From the NCBI RefSeq assembly GCF_002831565.1, contig NZ_CP025096.1:1860001-1924000 (forward strand): a DNA stretch of 64,000 nt, given 5' to 3'. Positions 16,495 through 25,356 of the stretch are shown here, one piece after another. Position 1 is the stretch's first letter. Every line of letters begins with the position of its first letter. Source of the stretch: Spirosoma pollinicola. GTDB lineage: Bacteria > Bacteroidota > Bacteroidia > Cytophagales > Spirosomataceae. The notes under the pieces are model-generated. The model did no database searches and had not been told where the DNA came from. It saw nothing but the letters and a program-made list of their open reading frames with translations. Made by a program: the position numbers and the translations under genes.

Positions 16495-16513
16495 ACCGCA
16501 CAGGCGGCCCTGC

Positions 16514-16652
16514 GGGATTTTAACAAGATTAGAAGGATTAAACAAGATTACTGCAATCATTCAAAATCAAACCTTCCTAATCCCTAAAGGATCGGGGAAA
16601 TGGTTTGTACTTCTATAAACTTGTTTAATCCTTCAAGTCTTGTTAAAATCCC
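16514..16652. terminator. Long inverted repeat between convergent genes
   Basis: Arms at 16514-16546 and 16620-16652 match at 31 of 33 positions (start GGGATTTTAACAAGA). A weaker inner pair CAAACC / GGTTTG lies within the loop. It begins 19 bases after the lyase stop and ends four bases before the stop of the convergent DoxX gene, so it probably ends transcription in both directions. Confidence 0.7.
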
Positions 16653-16655
16653 GGT

Positions 16656-17090
16656 CTACCTAGCGTGTTGTTTCACATATTCATCCATTGAGAAACGGCC
16701 GGAACCGATCACCAGAAACAGGAGCAACAGAATCAGTACGATGACTGACAACCACAATTCAGAATTCAAAGGGGAGAACCCCTGACGGATATTTACGAAG
16801 AAAAGCGCACCAACTAGAATTGGTAACTGGATGAGTACCATCAGGCGGGTCAAACAGCCGACGGCGATCAGAAACCCACCCATCAAATGGGCAAACGCTA
16901 CATAGTGAACCAGGATAACCGGTAAAAGTCCGAAATGCAAGCCACCCACCAATCGGGTCAGGTAAGCCGTGTCGCTAATAAAACTAACGCCTTTCAGAAC
17001 AAGAATAATGCCCAGCATAATACGCAGGGCATCGGTCCAGGCAGGGTGATGTGTATCCCCCCAATGTTCAACGCGATTTAACATATTCAT
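16656..17090 (-). CDS. DoxX-family membrane protein
   Basis: The 144-residue protein has four hydrophobic helices (about 22-42, 58-80, 83-102, 118-136) and the DoxX pattern with RIMLGIILVLKGVSF near the start and GRFSMDEYVKQ at the end. DoxX proteins are small integral membrane proteins linked in places to quinone- or thiol-dependent redox reactions; function here is unassigned. A near-palindrome TTAGTTAAAACTAA at 17104-17117 lies just upstream and could be an operator. Confidence 0.85.
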   Translation of the reverse strand: MNMLNRVEHWGDTHHPAWTDALRIMLGIILVLKGVSFISDTAYLTRLVGGLHFGLLPVILVHYVAFAHLMGGFLIAVGCLTRLMVLIQLPILVGALFFVNIRQGFSPLNSELWLSVIVLILLLLFLVIGSGRFSMDEYVKQHAR

Positions 17091-17156
17091 ACCTGTAAGC
17101 GGTTTAGTTAAAACTAACCGAATATAGGCTAAATATGACTGATTGTCAAGGGATTG

Positions 17157-17206
17157 GTTTTAAGGATGCTGGCGCGGGTATTTACCCGAGCCAGCATCCT
17201 TAAAAC
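17157..17206. repeat. Hairpin between DUF779 and DoxX genes (17-bp perfect arms)
   Basis: GTTTTAAGGATGCTGGC at 17157-17173 is the exact reverse complement of 17190-17206. The loop holds a second pair CGGGT / ACCCG. It starts seven bases past the stop of the DUF779 gene on the minus strand. No T-tract follows, so termination would be weak or absent; partial read-through to the DoxX gene is possible. Confidence 0.85.
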
Positions 17207-17213
17207 ATAAATC

Positions 17214-17609
17214 TTAATCCTCGTCCAGCGGCCCGACATGAACCGGGGCCATATGTTCGTACTCGTCGGGTTCAAACAGGCGTGATCGAATAAGGAATCG
17301 AACACCCATCGGGATTTCGAGCGAGAAACTGGCCCCACGTCCGGGGGTTACGTCGATGGTCAGGTGGGTGTGCTGCCAGTACTCGAACTGATCGCTCGAC
17401 ATCCAGAAGTCGCACCCTTCAATCTGACCAAGTAAAACATCGGACTGACCAATCCGGAACTCGCCTTTCTCGAAACACATCGGTGATGATCCGTCACAGC
17501 AGCCCCCGCTCTGATGAAACATCAGCGGGCCGTGTTCTGCCCGAACTTTACTGATAATATCAGCCGCAGCCGGTGTTACATCGACGCGGGAAGTGGTTTG
17601 TGTCGTCAT
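17214..17609 (-). CDS. DUF779 protein
   Basis: The 131-residue protein is a typical DUF779 member, with the conserved cysteine-rich stretch HQSGGCCDGSSPMC (Cys37, Cys38, Cys45) and the DFWMSSDQFEYWQHTHLTIDV segment. These proteins are of unknown function and are regularly encoded beside ExaC-type aldehyde dehydrogenases, as here. The cysteine group suggests a metal or redox role, but that is inference. Confidence 0.9.
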   Translation of the reverse strand: MTTQTTSRVDVTPAAADIISKVRAEHGPLMFHQSGGCCDGSSPMCFEKGEFRIGQSDVLLGQIEGCDFWMSSDQFEYWQHTHLTIDVTPGRGASFSLEIPMGVRFLIRSRLFEPDEYEHMAPVHVGPLDED

Positions 17610-17632
17610 ACGTAAACGTTGTTGGCAAGTGT

Positions 17633-17938
17633 TTAGAGTACCCGAACTACCTGGGTCAGGGGTTGTACATCCGTAAAGTTAGGGATATCGCCAAGCAGTT
17701 CACCGCCGTGGGTGCCCATACCTTTATCCAGCTCGTCTGTGTTGTTAAATTCTAAGAAGGTGATCATGGCGTAAGGAGGGAGCGCATCACCTCCGGCCAG
17801 TGCTTCATTCAAATTAACGCCTGTAAGGCCAAAGGGCGTCAACCGCTCTTTCACCAAGGGAATGTGTTTGTCCAGGTAATACGCCAGATCGAACTGACTA
17901 CTGTTTGTTTTCGGGTAAAGAACGGTTAAGCGAATCAT
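17633..17938 (-). CDS. EthD-family protein
   Basis: The 101-residue protein begins MIRLTVLYPKTNSSQFDLAYYLDKHIPLVKERL, the usual EthD pattern, and folds as a single ferredoxin-like dimeric alpha/beta-barrel domain. EthD proteins accompany various oxidative degradation genes but have no proven general reaction. It lies between DUF779 (23-base gap) and the aldehyde dehydrogenase on the same strand. Confidence 0.85.
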   Translation of the reverse strand: MIRLTVLYPKTNSSQFDLAYYLDKHIPLVKERLTPFGLTGVNLNEALAGGDALPPYAMITFLEFNNTDELDKGMGTHGGELLGDIPNFTDVQPLTQVVRVL

Positions 17939-17987
17939 AGCGGAGTAGTAAAGGGGAGTAAAAGAATATGGGCTATTATAAAATAAG

Positions 17988-18029
17988 GAAAGAGCGTAAG
18001 CCTGCCGTTTGCAAACTTAACGCTCTTTC
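17988..18029 (-). terminator. Hairpin downstream of the aldehyde dehydrogenase gene
   Basis: GAAAGAGCGTAAG at 17988-18000 pairs with CTTAACGCTCTTTC at 18016-18029 with one bulged base. It lies 24 bases past the dehydrogenase stop. There is no strong T-tract, so it may act as an attenuator or mRNA-stability hairpin between this gene and the EthD gene. Confidence 0.5.
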
Positions 18030-18052
18030 ACGCATTCATGCGTTAATTTCTA

Positions 18053-19567
18053 TCAAAAGAAACCAAGCTTGTTCTTGCTGTAAGAAATAAGCAGGTTTTT
18101 CACCTGGCGGTAATGATTCAACATCATCAGGTGGTTCTCACGACCAAAGCCCGACTTCTTGTAACCACCAAACGGTGCGTGCGCCGGGTAATCATGGTAG
18201 CAGTTCACCCACACACGGCCAGCCTGAATTTGCCGGGGAATGGTGTACAGCTCGTGGGCATCGCGGGACCAGAAACCGGCACCCAGGCCATACAGCGTAT
18301 CATTGGCAATGGCAACGGCTTCGTCGGCGTCTTTGAAGGTCGTAACTGACAGGACAGGTCCGAAGATTTCTTCCTGGAAAATCCGCATCTTGTTGTTGCC
18401 CTTGAAGATAGTTGGCTGGATATAATAGCCACCTTCTACGCTGTCGGCTGGACCGCCACCCGTTAGCACTTCGGCACCTTCCTGCTTGCCAATGTCGATG
18501 TACGACAGGATTTTCTCGTACTGGTCATTGCTGGCTTGCGCCCCCATCATGGTGTCGGCATCCAGTGGGTGACCCAGCTTAATGGCTTTGGTGCGGGCAA
18601 TAACACGCTCCATAAACTTGTCGTAAATGTCTTCGTGAACCAGCAAACGCGATGGGCATGTGCAAATTTCACCCTGGTTGAGGGCAAACATTACGGCACC
18701 TTCTACGCATTTATCGAAAAACTCATCGTCGTGATCGGCGATGGATTTCATGAAGATGTTTGGCGATTTGCCGCCCAGTTCCATCGTAACAGGAATCAGG
18801 TTTTCCGATGCATACTGCATGATCAACCGGCCTGTGGTGGTTTCGCCCGTGAAGGCTACTTTATTGATACCCTTGTGTTGGGCTAGTGGCTTACCAGCCT
18901 CTGGCCCGAAGCCCTGAATGATGTTCACAACACCCGCAGGTACAATGCCTTCCAGTAATTCGAACATGATTGCCAGCGACGTTGGCGTTTGTTCTGCGGG
19001 CTTGATAACGACACAGCAACCGGCAGCCAGAGCAGGAGCCAGTTTCCAGGTAGCCATCAGTAGCGGGAAGTTCCAGGGAATGATCTGGCCAACAACGCCA
19101 ACAGGCTCTTTGATAATCAAAGAAAGGGTATCAGCGTTTAGTTCGGTGGCTGAACCTTCTTCGGCCCGGATTACGCCCGCAAAATAGCGGAAGTGATCCA
19201 CGACGAGGGGCATATCGGCCGCCATCGTTTCGCGAAGAGCTTTGCCGTTTTCAACCGTTTCGACACGCGCCAGAAACTCCAGATTCTTTTCAATGACGTC
19301 GGCAATCTGAAGAAGTACTTTGCTGCGTTCAGTAGCCGATGTTTTACCCCAGGTTTCAAATGCTTTTTGGGCTGCTGCAACGGCCAGATCAACATCGGCT
19401 GCTTTTGAGCGAGGCATTTTAGCAATCAGGCTGCCATCTACCGGCGATGTATTATCAAAATATTCGCCACCAACCGGTGGTACCCATTTGCCACCAATAT
19501 AGTTATCATAATGCGACCGGAACTTAGGCCGGTTTGCGTGGGTCTCTACGAGTTCAAGGGTTTCCAT
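18053..19567 (-). CDS. NAD-dependent aldehyde dehydrogenase (ExaC/AldB type)
   Basis: The 504-residue enzyme is of full family length. The oxyanion Asn is in PWNFPLL (Asn166), the general base is Glu263 in MELGGKSPN and the catalytic cysteine is Cys302 in [11 protein letters not shown]. The CTC variant with a second cysteine at 304 is typical of ExaC/AldB enzymes that oxidise acetaldehyde and other short aldehydes made from alcohols. A divergent AraC-type regulator starts about 200 bp upstream, and DUF779 follows downstream, as in other alcohol or aldehyde oxidation clusters. Confidence 0.93.
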   Translation of the reverse strand: METLELVETHANRPKFRSHYDNYIGGKWVPPVGGEYFDNTSPVDGSLIAKMPRSKAADVDLAVAAAQKAFETWGKTSATERSKVLLQIADVIEKNLEFLARVETVENGKALRETMAADMPLVVDHFRYFAGVIRAEEGSATELNADTLSLIIKEPVGVVGQIIPWNFPLLMATWKLAPALAAGCCVVIKPAEQTPTSLAIMFELLEGIVPAGVVNIIQGFGPEAGKPLAQHKGINKVAFTGETTTGRLIMQYASENLIPVTMELGGKSPNIFMKSIADHDDEFFDKCVEGAVMFALNQGEICTCPSRLLVHEDIYDKFMERVIARTKAIKLGHPLDADTMMGAQASNDQYEKILSYIDIGKQEGAEVLTGGGPADSVEGGYYIQPTIFKGNNKMRIFQEEIFGPVLSVTTFKDADEAVAIANDTLYGLGAGFWSRDAHELYTIPRQIQAGRVWVNCYHDYPAHAPFGGYKKSGFGRENHLMMLNHYRQVKNLLISYSKNKLGFF

Positions 19568-19768
19568 ATAAATGTTAAAGAGATTATGCTGTAATAAAAT
19601 CGTTACAAATTTTGCAAGAATTATTCAATATTAATTGGACAATCGTATCGGCTTCTTGCACAATCCTATCAAAAAGTTTAATATTAGTGGTAGGAAGGGG
19701 GACAAGCTGTAGTAAATTGCCAATCTATTCCATTCTGAAAGCCATAAACTAACCTACTGAAACCTGTT

Positions 19769-20701
19769 ATGAAACGCGACACGGTTGTTTCTTTCGATGT
19801 TTCCCGGCATCTCAAAGCCCGAAAGCTCGAACAGGAGGTCGAAAACAGAACAGCCTATACCATCGACACGGCAGAGCTGAACATTTACGAAACCCAGCAC
19901 ATTGCCGAGAAAGTAGAATTGACGTTTTCCAGCCCGGTACTGGCCAGCATGATTCGGGGTAAAAAGGTAATGCATTTGCCCGGTACCCCCTCGTTCGATT
20001 TTTTGCCGGGTGAGTCGGTCATTGTGCCCGGTGATGAAACGATGCGTATCGACTTTCCCGAAGCACAAGCTCTAAATCCAACGCAATGTCTGGCGTTGGC
20101 TATTGCCCCCGATAAGGTTCGACAGGTAACGGATTTGCTCAATGATCGTGCTCCGTTGGTCGATACGCAGCAAGGTTGGCAGTTTGGGCACCATAATTTC
20201 TTCCTGACAAACGATGTCCCCATACACCAGCTCATTGCCCGGCTGGTATATATTTTTACCGAAAATAACCGGGCTAAAGAAGTCTTTGCCAATCTGGTGA
20301 TTCAGGAACTTGTCGTTCGGCTGATGCAAACGCAGGCCCGCACACTACTCCTCACGCCCGAAACGGCCTTTGCCAACGTTAATCGTTTGGCTCACGTTGC
20401 CCAGTATATCAATAAACACTTACACCGGAGTTTGCAGATTAAAGAACTTGCCGATGAAGCCTGTATGAGCGAACCGAACTTTTATCGAACGTTCAAACAA
20501 ACGTTTGGCATGACGCCTGTCGAATATATTAACCAGCAGCGGTTGGCGCTGGCTTCTCAATTGTTGCGTACCACAAGCCGCAGTTTAGAAGATATCAGCA
20601 TGGAATGCGGCTTTAACAACCTGACCTATTTTATGAAGTTATTCCGGCGCGAGATCGGCTCGTCGCCCACCCAGTACCGAAAGCAGATACTCCCTTCCTG
20701 A
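19769..20701 (+). CDS. AraC-family transcriptional regulator
   Basis: The 310-residue protein has an AraC_N-type sensor domain (about residues 20-180) and two helix-turn-helix motifs at the C-terminus (LQIKELADEACMSEPNFYRTFK and EDISMECGFNNLTYFMKLFRREIG). It is transcribed away from the aldehyde dehydrogenase gene across a 201-bp gap, so it probably controls that cluster in response to an alcohol or aldehyde. The gap contains two similar words, TTGCAAGAATT and TTGCACAATCC, that might be half-sites. Confidence 0.88.
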   Translation: MKRDTVVSFDVSRHLKARKLEQEVENRTAYTIDTAELNIYETQHIAEKVELTFSSPVLASMIRGKKVMHLPGTPSFDFLPGESVIVPGDETMRIDFPEAQALNPTQCLALAIAPDKVRQVTDLLNDRAPLVDTQQGWQFGHHNFFLTNDVPIHQLIARLVYIFTENNRAKEVFANLVIQELVVRLMQTQARTLLLTPETAFANVNRLAHVAQYINKHLHRSLQIKELADEACMSEPNFYRTFKQTFGMTPVEYINQQRLALASQLLRTTSRSLEDISMECGFNNLTYFMKLFRREIGSSPTQYRKQILPS

Positions 20702-20761
20702 TGCGTCCGTTCATTCGCTAGTAAAGACGATTTTGATTGCCCAACTCAGTACATGATTGGT

Positions 20762-20769
20762 TATCTTTG
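20762..20769 (+). promoter_or_regulatory. Bacteroidota -7 element directly ahead of the DUF2461 gene
   Basis: TATCTTTG matches TAnnTTTG exactly. A TTG lies 22 bases upstream (20737-20739). The element ends only seven bases before the ATG at 20777, so transcripts would be leaderless or nearly so. Confidence 0.5.
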
Positions 20770-20776
20770 ACTAATC

Positions 20777-21487
20777 ATGACAACAAAAACTTCATTGAAA
20801 GCTGCCTTCACAGCCCCTACGCTTGAGTTCATGCGCGAACTCGTTCAGAATAATAATCGTGAGTGGTTCCACGCCAATCGCCCCCGGTATGATGCGGCCA
20901 AAACCGAACTTATTGGGGTAGTGGAAAGGGTTCTTACCGGCATGAGTGCATTCGAACCGCTGGCAAATACAGCTGTAAAAGACTGCATCTTCCGCATCAA
21001 CCGCGACATTCGTTTCTCAAAAGACAAAGCTCCCTATAAGTCCAATCTGGCATTCGCCATCGGACCCGGCGGCCGGCAATCGGGTCGGATTGATTATTAC
21101 GTGCACATTCAGCCCGGCAATCAATCGTTTCTGGGAGCAGGTATGTGGCAGCCAACGCCTGCCAACCTTGCCAAGTTTCGGCAGGAGATCGACTATAATG
21201 TTCAGGAATTGAAGGATATCATCGAAGCCGATGAATTTAAAGCTTATTTCCCTGAAGCATCGGGGGAGTCAATGAAAACCACGCCCAAAGGTTACCCCGC
21301 CGATCACCCCGAAATTGAACTTCTGCGTCGGAAAGAATTATTCTTCCTGCACCGCTATACTGACAAGGAAGTACTCAAGCCCAACTTCGCCGATGAAATC
21401 GTACGGGGCTCCCGCATCATCAAACCCTACTGCGACTTATTAAACTACCTGTTTTTTGACGAGAAGGAAGAGATGGTGACGTTATAG
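20777..21487 (+). CDS. DUF2461 protein
   Basis: The 236-residue protein shows the DUF2461 signature: LEFMRELVQNNNREWFHANRPRYD near residue 17, CIFRINRDIRFSKDKAPYKSN near 75 and YYVHIQPGNQSFLGAGMW near 113. The family is widespread and of unknown function. Length and both ends are normal. Confidence 0.9.
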   Translation: MTTKTSLKAAFTAPTLEFMRELVQNNNREWFHANRPRYDAAKTELIGVVERVLTGMSAFEPLANTAVKDCIFRINRDIRFSKDKAPYKSNLAFAIGPGGRQSGRIDYYVHIQPGNQSFLGAGMWQPTPANLAKFRQEIDYNVQELKDIIEADEFKAYFPEASGESMKTTPKGYPADHPEIELLRRKELFFLHRYTDKEVLKPNFADEIVRGSRIIKPYCDLLNYLFFDEKEEMVTL

Positions 21488-21573
21488 AATATCAGGTAGA
21501 TCGAACGTACATACCAGATTCTTGCTGAGTTTTTTTGGAAAATGACCTTTTAAAAATATATTTCCCAATTCAC

Positions 21574-21605
21574 TTTGAAAAGCAAAGTACTTTATAATAT
21601 ATTTG
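21574..21605 (+). promoter_or_regulatory. Sigma-A type Bacteroidota promoter
   Basis: TTTG at 21574-21577, a 20-base spacer and TATATTTG at 21598-21605 match the -33/-7 consensus of this phylum fully. The start of transcription would be near 21612, about 27 bases before the ATG of the small membrane protein gene at 21639. Confidence 0.75.
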
Positions 21606-21638
21606 TTCCACAAACTACTTACCTAAAGAACCAGGACT

Positions 21639-21929
21639 ATGCTTAGTCAAAACAAACGACTGATCGGGATTGTGCTCACCGTAGCGCTTTTGCTGTCTGG
21701 ACCATTCATCGCAATGCAGTTTACCCCTGAGGTGAACTGGACGCTATCTGATTTTATTGTTGCTGGTGGCCTATTGCTCGGCACGGGTCTGGCGTGTGAA
21801 TTAGTAATCAGGAACGTTAACAGACTGAGTTACAGGGTAGCCATCTGTGGAGCGATTCTGGTAATCCTTGTTCTAATTTGGGTGGAGCTGGCTGTCGGTA
21901 TTTTCGGTTCACCACTGGCTGGCAGTTAG
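21639..21929 (+). CDS. Small membrane protein, unknown function
   Basis: The 96-residue product has three predicted transmembrane helices (about 8-27, 37-55, 67-89) and little else. I do not recognise a family. It has a consensus promoter and codon use like its neighbours, which supports a real gene. It stands alone between DUF2461 and the GH43 gene. Confidence 0.75.
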   Translation: MLSQNKRLIGIVLTVALLLSGPFIAMQFTPEVNWTLSDFIVAGGLLLGTGLACELVIRNVNRLSYRVAICGAILVILVLIWVELAVGIFGSPLAGS

Positions 21930-22116
21930 ATTTAAAGAGGGCATAGCAACTTCCTTATAAATCAGGCTATAGTGATGTCAGGTTTACGAATTTGACATTC
22001 GTTAAGATGGCTTGTACAAGAATAAAAATCAATAGGTACTGGCAGTAGCATCAGTACCGAATAGGCTTAAGGTATGATTAGGTGTACGTTTTAAAGAAAC
22101 AGGCTATACTCATACA

Positions 22117-23109
22117 ATGGTCACCAAGGCACTTCTAGTCACAGCATTGATCGTCCTTCAGGTAACGTCAGTTTTTTCGCAAAACAGAGTGCCGGTTATC
22201 AGAGAGAACGTACCCTTGGACTCTATTCGACTGAGTGACCCGTTTATTCTCGCGGATAAATCTACGTCGATGTACTACATGCCGGGAACGGGGGGCATGT
22301 TATGGAAGAGCAAAGACCTGAGAAACTGGACTGGCCCGTTCATCGTAGCCAGAACTGACCCTGACTCCTGGATGGGCAAGAGTCCGATGATCTGGGCCGC
22401 AGAACTGCACGCGTATAAAGATAAGTACTACTATTTTGCTACGTTCACCAATCGGGAGGTGAAAATTGATACGGTTGGCGAGAATGTCATCGAACGACGG
22501 GCTAGTCATATTCTAGTCAGCGACAAAGCGGAGGGGCCTTACATGCCCATGAAAGACCCGGTTTATCTGCCTGCCGACAAACCTACGTTAGATGGTACTT
22601 TTTGGGTTGACAAAGACGGGAAACCGTATATGGTGTACTGTTATGAATGGCTGCAAAACCTGAACGGAACCATGGAGAAAATTGAGCTTAAGCCCGATTT
22701 GAGTGGTTCGATAGGTGAGGGGAAATTGCTTTTTCGAGCTAGCGATAGTCCCTGGAGTCGTGAGAAATCGACAGGTGGCCCGAATAAAGTAACGGATGGC
22801 CCCTTTTTATTCCGTACGGGAACCGGCAGGCTCGGCATGATCTGGACCAGTTGGATTGATGATGTGTATACACAAGGGATTGTTTATTCGAAAGGCGGTA
22901 CGCTGGATGGCCCCTGGGAGCACGAGAAAGAGCCGATTACACCACCTAATTTCGGTCATGGAATGCTTTTTCAAACACTAACCGGTAAATGGCTGATGTC
23001 TGTACACAGTCATCGAAACAGCAACGGTCGTTATATCCGGAACCCCCATTTGTTCGAGGTCGACTTTTCGGGCGATAAGCTGATCGTCGGTAAGCCATAT
23101 CTTCCGTAG
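22117..23109 (+). CDS. Glycoside hydrolase family 43 protein
   Basis: The 330-residue protein has a signal peptide (LLVTALIVLQVTSVFSQ) and a five-bladed propeller pattern typical of GH43 arabinanases and xylosidases. The putative base is Asp41 in LSDPFIL, and the pKa-tuning Asp is in LDGTFWVDKDGKPYMVY. At the usual acid position, where most members have an EGP motif, this protein has TDGPFLF, so an aspartate may serve. It probably acts in the periplasm on plant-type oligosaccharides. No SusC/SusD pair is nearby, so it is an isolated enzyme. Confidence 0.85.
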   Translation: MVTKALLVTALIVLQVTSVFSQNRVPVIRENVPLDSIRLSDPFILADKSTSMYYMPGTGGMLWKSKDLRNWTGPFIVARTDPDSWMGKSPMIWAAELHAYKDKYYYFATFTNREVKIDTVGENVIERRASHILVSDKAEGPYMPMKDPVYLPADKPTLDGTFWVDKDGKPYMVYCYEWLQNLNGTMEKIELKPDLSGSIGEGKLLFRASDSPWSREKSTGGPNKVTDGPFLFRTGTGRLGMIWTSWIDDVYTQGIVYSKGGTLDGPWEHEKEPITPPNFGHGMLFQTLTGKWLMSVHSHRNSNGRYIRNPHLFEVDFSGDKLIVGKPYLP

Positions 23110-23148
23110 CGAACTTATCAGGAAGCTTTGGGATACATGGTGGTTTAT

Positions 23149-23589
23149 TTATGACAGGTCTTTGATAAAACAGACGATCCGCACGACTTCGTGGAATCCT
23201 GACTTTTTATGAAAATCTATACTGGCTAAATTTGTTATCTCCGTGTCAGAGGCAATCTGCTTTACTCCTTTTTGTGTAGCCCAATCTTCTGCTACCAAGA
23301 CCAGCTCTTTTGCGATATACTGTTTCCGATAATCGGGTTTTACATAGATGCCTTCAATATAGGCAACTGGTAAATCAGCAGAACCCTCAACATAATCATG
23401 CCGAATACTTATAAGTATAAAGGCAACATACTCTCCCCCAACACTTGCCAGATAGCAAGCGTCGTTTGTTGAATCGAGAATACGGGCATAATTTTCTAAC
23501 TCTTCATCAAGGAGACATTCTGGCCATAGTTCCAGAACAAGCTCAACGACAGCATTGATAGTATGCGTTGACAGTGATTCAATATCCAT
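23149..23589 (-). CDS. GNAT-family N-acetyltransferase
   Basis: The 146-residue protein has a GNAT fold with the acetyl-CoA loop in YVKPDYRKQYIAKELVLVAEDWA (about 92-114) and a final segment DFHKKSGFHEVVRIVCFIKDLS. Similarity of style is greatest to aminoglycoside 6'-acetyltransferases, but that activity cannot be claimed from sequence alone because the acceptor site is not diagnostic. It lies downstream of gltD, separated by two hairpins. Confidence 0.85.
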   Translation of the reverse strand: MDIESLSTHTINAVVELVLELWPECLLDEELENYARILDSTNDACYLASVGGEYVAFILISIRHDYVEGSADLPVAYIEGIYVKPDYRKQYIAKELVLVAEDWATQKGVKQIASDTEITNLASIDFHKKSGFHEVVRIVCFIKDLS

Positions 23590-23747
23590 TTTAGAGTTGA
23601 TCTATTCTGTAAGCTAACTCTAAATTGCTGTTTGTCATTTATTGCCTTAAGTGATTTGTTAGCAGTACTACAGAGCGCAAAAAGGAAGATGTACTTTGAA
23701 ACGAACCATAACACTTTTCTAATGATTTGCCAATGCCTGACTCCCAC

Positions 23748-23783
23748 AAAAAAAGTCCGGCAACTGACGATGCCGGACTTTTT
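23748..23783 (-). terminator. Intrinsic terminator downstream of gltBD
   Basis: AGTCCGGCA / TGCCGGACT (23754-23762 and 23771-23779) form a GC-rich stem followed, on the minus strand, by a T-run at 23753-23748. It should end the gltBD transcript before the acetyltransferase gene. Confidence 0.8.
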
Positions 23784-23804
23784 AGTTCCTTGTTGAAGGG
23801 TGAA

Positions 23805-23835
23805 AACCTATAAGGTCACAACGACCTTACAGGTT
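23805..23835 (-). repeat. Small inverted repeat just past the gltD stop
   Basis: AACCTATAAGGTC at 23805-23817 and GACCTTACAGGTT at 23823-23835 pair with a single mismatch over 13 bases. It lies 16 bases beyond gltD and ahead of the terminator on the same strand. Confidence 0.75.
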
Positions 23836-23850
23836 TAGAGGAATTACATA

Positions 23851-25341
23851 TTAATCCACTGCAATCATCGAAACAGCTTTGGCTTCGAGTGTCGTTTCGC
23901 CCATAAGGTAGCAGTCGGCGGCACGGGCGGCTTCGCGGCCTTCCGAGATCGCCCAAACCACCAGTGATTGTCCACGGCGCATGTCCCCGGCAGCAAAAAC
24001 TTTTGGGTTTGTTGTCATTTGGTAATTTACGGCCTTTACGTTTCCACGCTCGTCGTACTCAACGCCCAGATCGTCGAGCAAGCCGTTGTGCTGTGGATGC
24101 AGGAAACCTGCGGCCAACAGCGCAAGTTCGCAGGGAACGTCGCGCTCAGAACCGGGTAACTCAACCATTTGCATGCGTCCGTTCTCGTTTTTCCAGGTCA
24201 GATCAACAATACGCAGGGCTTTCAGATTACCGTTTTCGTCGCCGATAAATTCTTTCGTGTTGATCGACCAATGCCGGTCACAGCCTTCCTCGTGCGAGGT
24301 GCTGGTACGAAGCATCATTGGCCAGTTAGGCCATGGCGTGTTTTCGGCCCGGTCTTTGGGCGGCATTGGCATCAGCTCAATTTGGGTCACACTGGCTGCT
24401 CCGTGCCGGTTGGAGGTACCCACACAGTCGGAGCCGGTATCGCCACCACCAATGACAACCACGTTTTTGTGGGTCGCCAGCAGTTCACCATCGCCGTATT
24501 TTGCACCCTGATGATCGACTTCTATCGGCAAGTTTGCGTTGCGTTTGTTCTGCTGGCTCAGAAATTCCATAGCGGGATAAATCCCTTTGAGGTTCCGGCC
24601 CGGAATAGGCAGATCGCGCGGAACAGTTGAGCCGCCCGTCAGCATCACCACATCGAACTGTTCGAGCAGGTCGTTCGCTTTTATGTCGACGCCAACATTA
24701 ACATTAGTTTTGAATGTAATGCCTTCGGCTTCCATCACTGCCAACCGACGGTCGATGGTCCATTTTTCCAGTTTGAAATCAGGAATACCGTAGCGGAGTA
24801 ACCCACCAAGCTGATCGGCGCGTTCAAATAGGGTAACGGAATGACCCGCTTTATTCATCTGCGTGGCAGCCGCTAGTCCGGCAGGGCCAGAGCCAACAAC
24901 AGCGACCTGTTTGCCTGTCCGTTCTTTCGGTGGTTTTGGCGACACATAACCCCGTTCAAACGCTACTTCGGCAATTGATTTCTCAATAAACTCGATGGCA
25001 ACGGGTGGTTTGTTAATGCCCAGTACACACGACGCTTCGCAGGGGGCAGGACAAATACGACCTGTAAACTCCGGGAAGTTGTTGGTCGTTGCCAGAATTT
25101 CGTAGGCATATGCCCAGTTCTGTTCATATACCGCGTCGTTGAACTCGGGAATAATGTTGCCTAATGGACAGCCGCTATGGCAGAACGGCGTGCCGCAATC
25201 CATACAGCGGGCAGCCTGCCGTTGCGAGTCCTGTTCAGAAAACTGGACTTCAATTTCCTTGTAGTCATGAATCCGCTCCTGCGGATCGCGCTTTTTGGGT
25301 AGTTCGCGCGTAAATTCTAAAAATCCGGTAGGTTTTCCCAT
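23851..25341 (-). CDS. gltD: Glutamate synthase small subunit
   Basis: The 496-residue protein starts at MGKPTGFLEF; an in-frame TTG 15 bases upstream is less likely. N-terminal cysteine groups CMDCGTPFCHSGCP and CPAPCEASC bind iron-sulfur clusters that carry electrons to the large subunit. Two dinucleotide-binding folds follow, VVGSGPAGLAAA for FAD and VVIGGGDTGSDC for NADPH. The enzyme supplies reducing power for glutamate formation from glutamine and 2-oxoglutarate in the cytoplasm. The gene begins 15 bases after the stop of gltB. Confidence 0.96.
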   Translation of the reverse strand: MGKPTGFLEFTRELPKKRDPQERIHDYKEIEVQFSEQDSQRQAARCMDCGTPFCHSGCPLGNIIPEFNDAVYEQNWAYAYEILATTNNFPEFTGRICPAPCEASCVLGINKPPVAIEFIEKSIAEVAFERGYVSPKPPKERTGKQVAVVGSGPAGLAAATQMNKAGHSVTLFERADQLGGLLRYGIPDFKLEKWTIDRRLAVMEAEGITFKTNVNVGVDIKANDLLEQFDVVMLTGGSTVPRDLPIPGRNLKGIYPAMEFLSQQNKRNANLPIEVDHQGAKYGDGELLATHKNVVVIGGGDTGSDCVGTSNRHGAASVTQIELMPMPPKDRAENTPWPNWPMMLRTSTSHEEGCDRHWSINTKEFIGDENGNLKALRIVDLTWKNENGRMQMVELPGSERDVPCELALLAAGFLHPQHNGLLDDLGVEYDERGNVKAVNYQMTTNPKVFAAGDMRRGQSLVVWAISEGREAARAADCYLMGETTLEAKAVSMIAVD

Positions 25342-25356
25342 AATAGTACTACGCAA

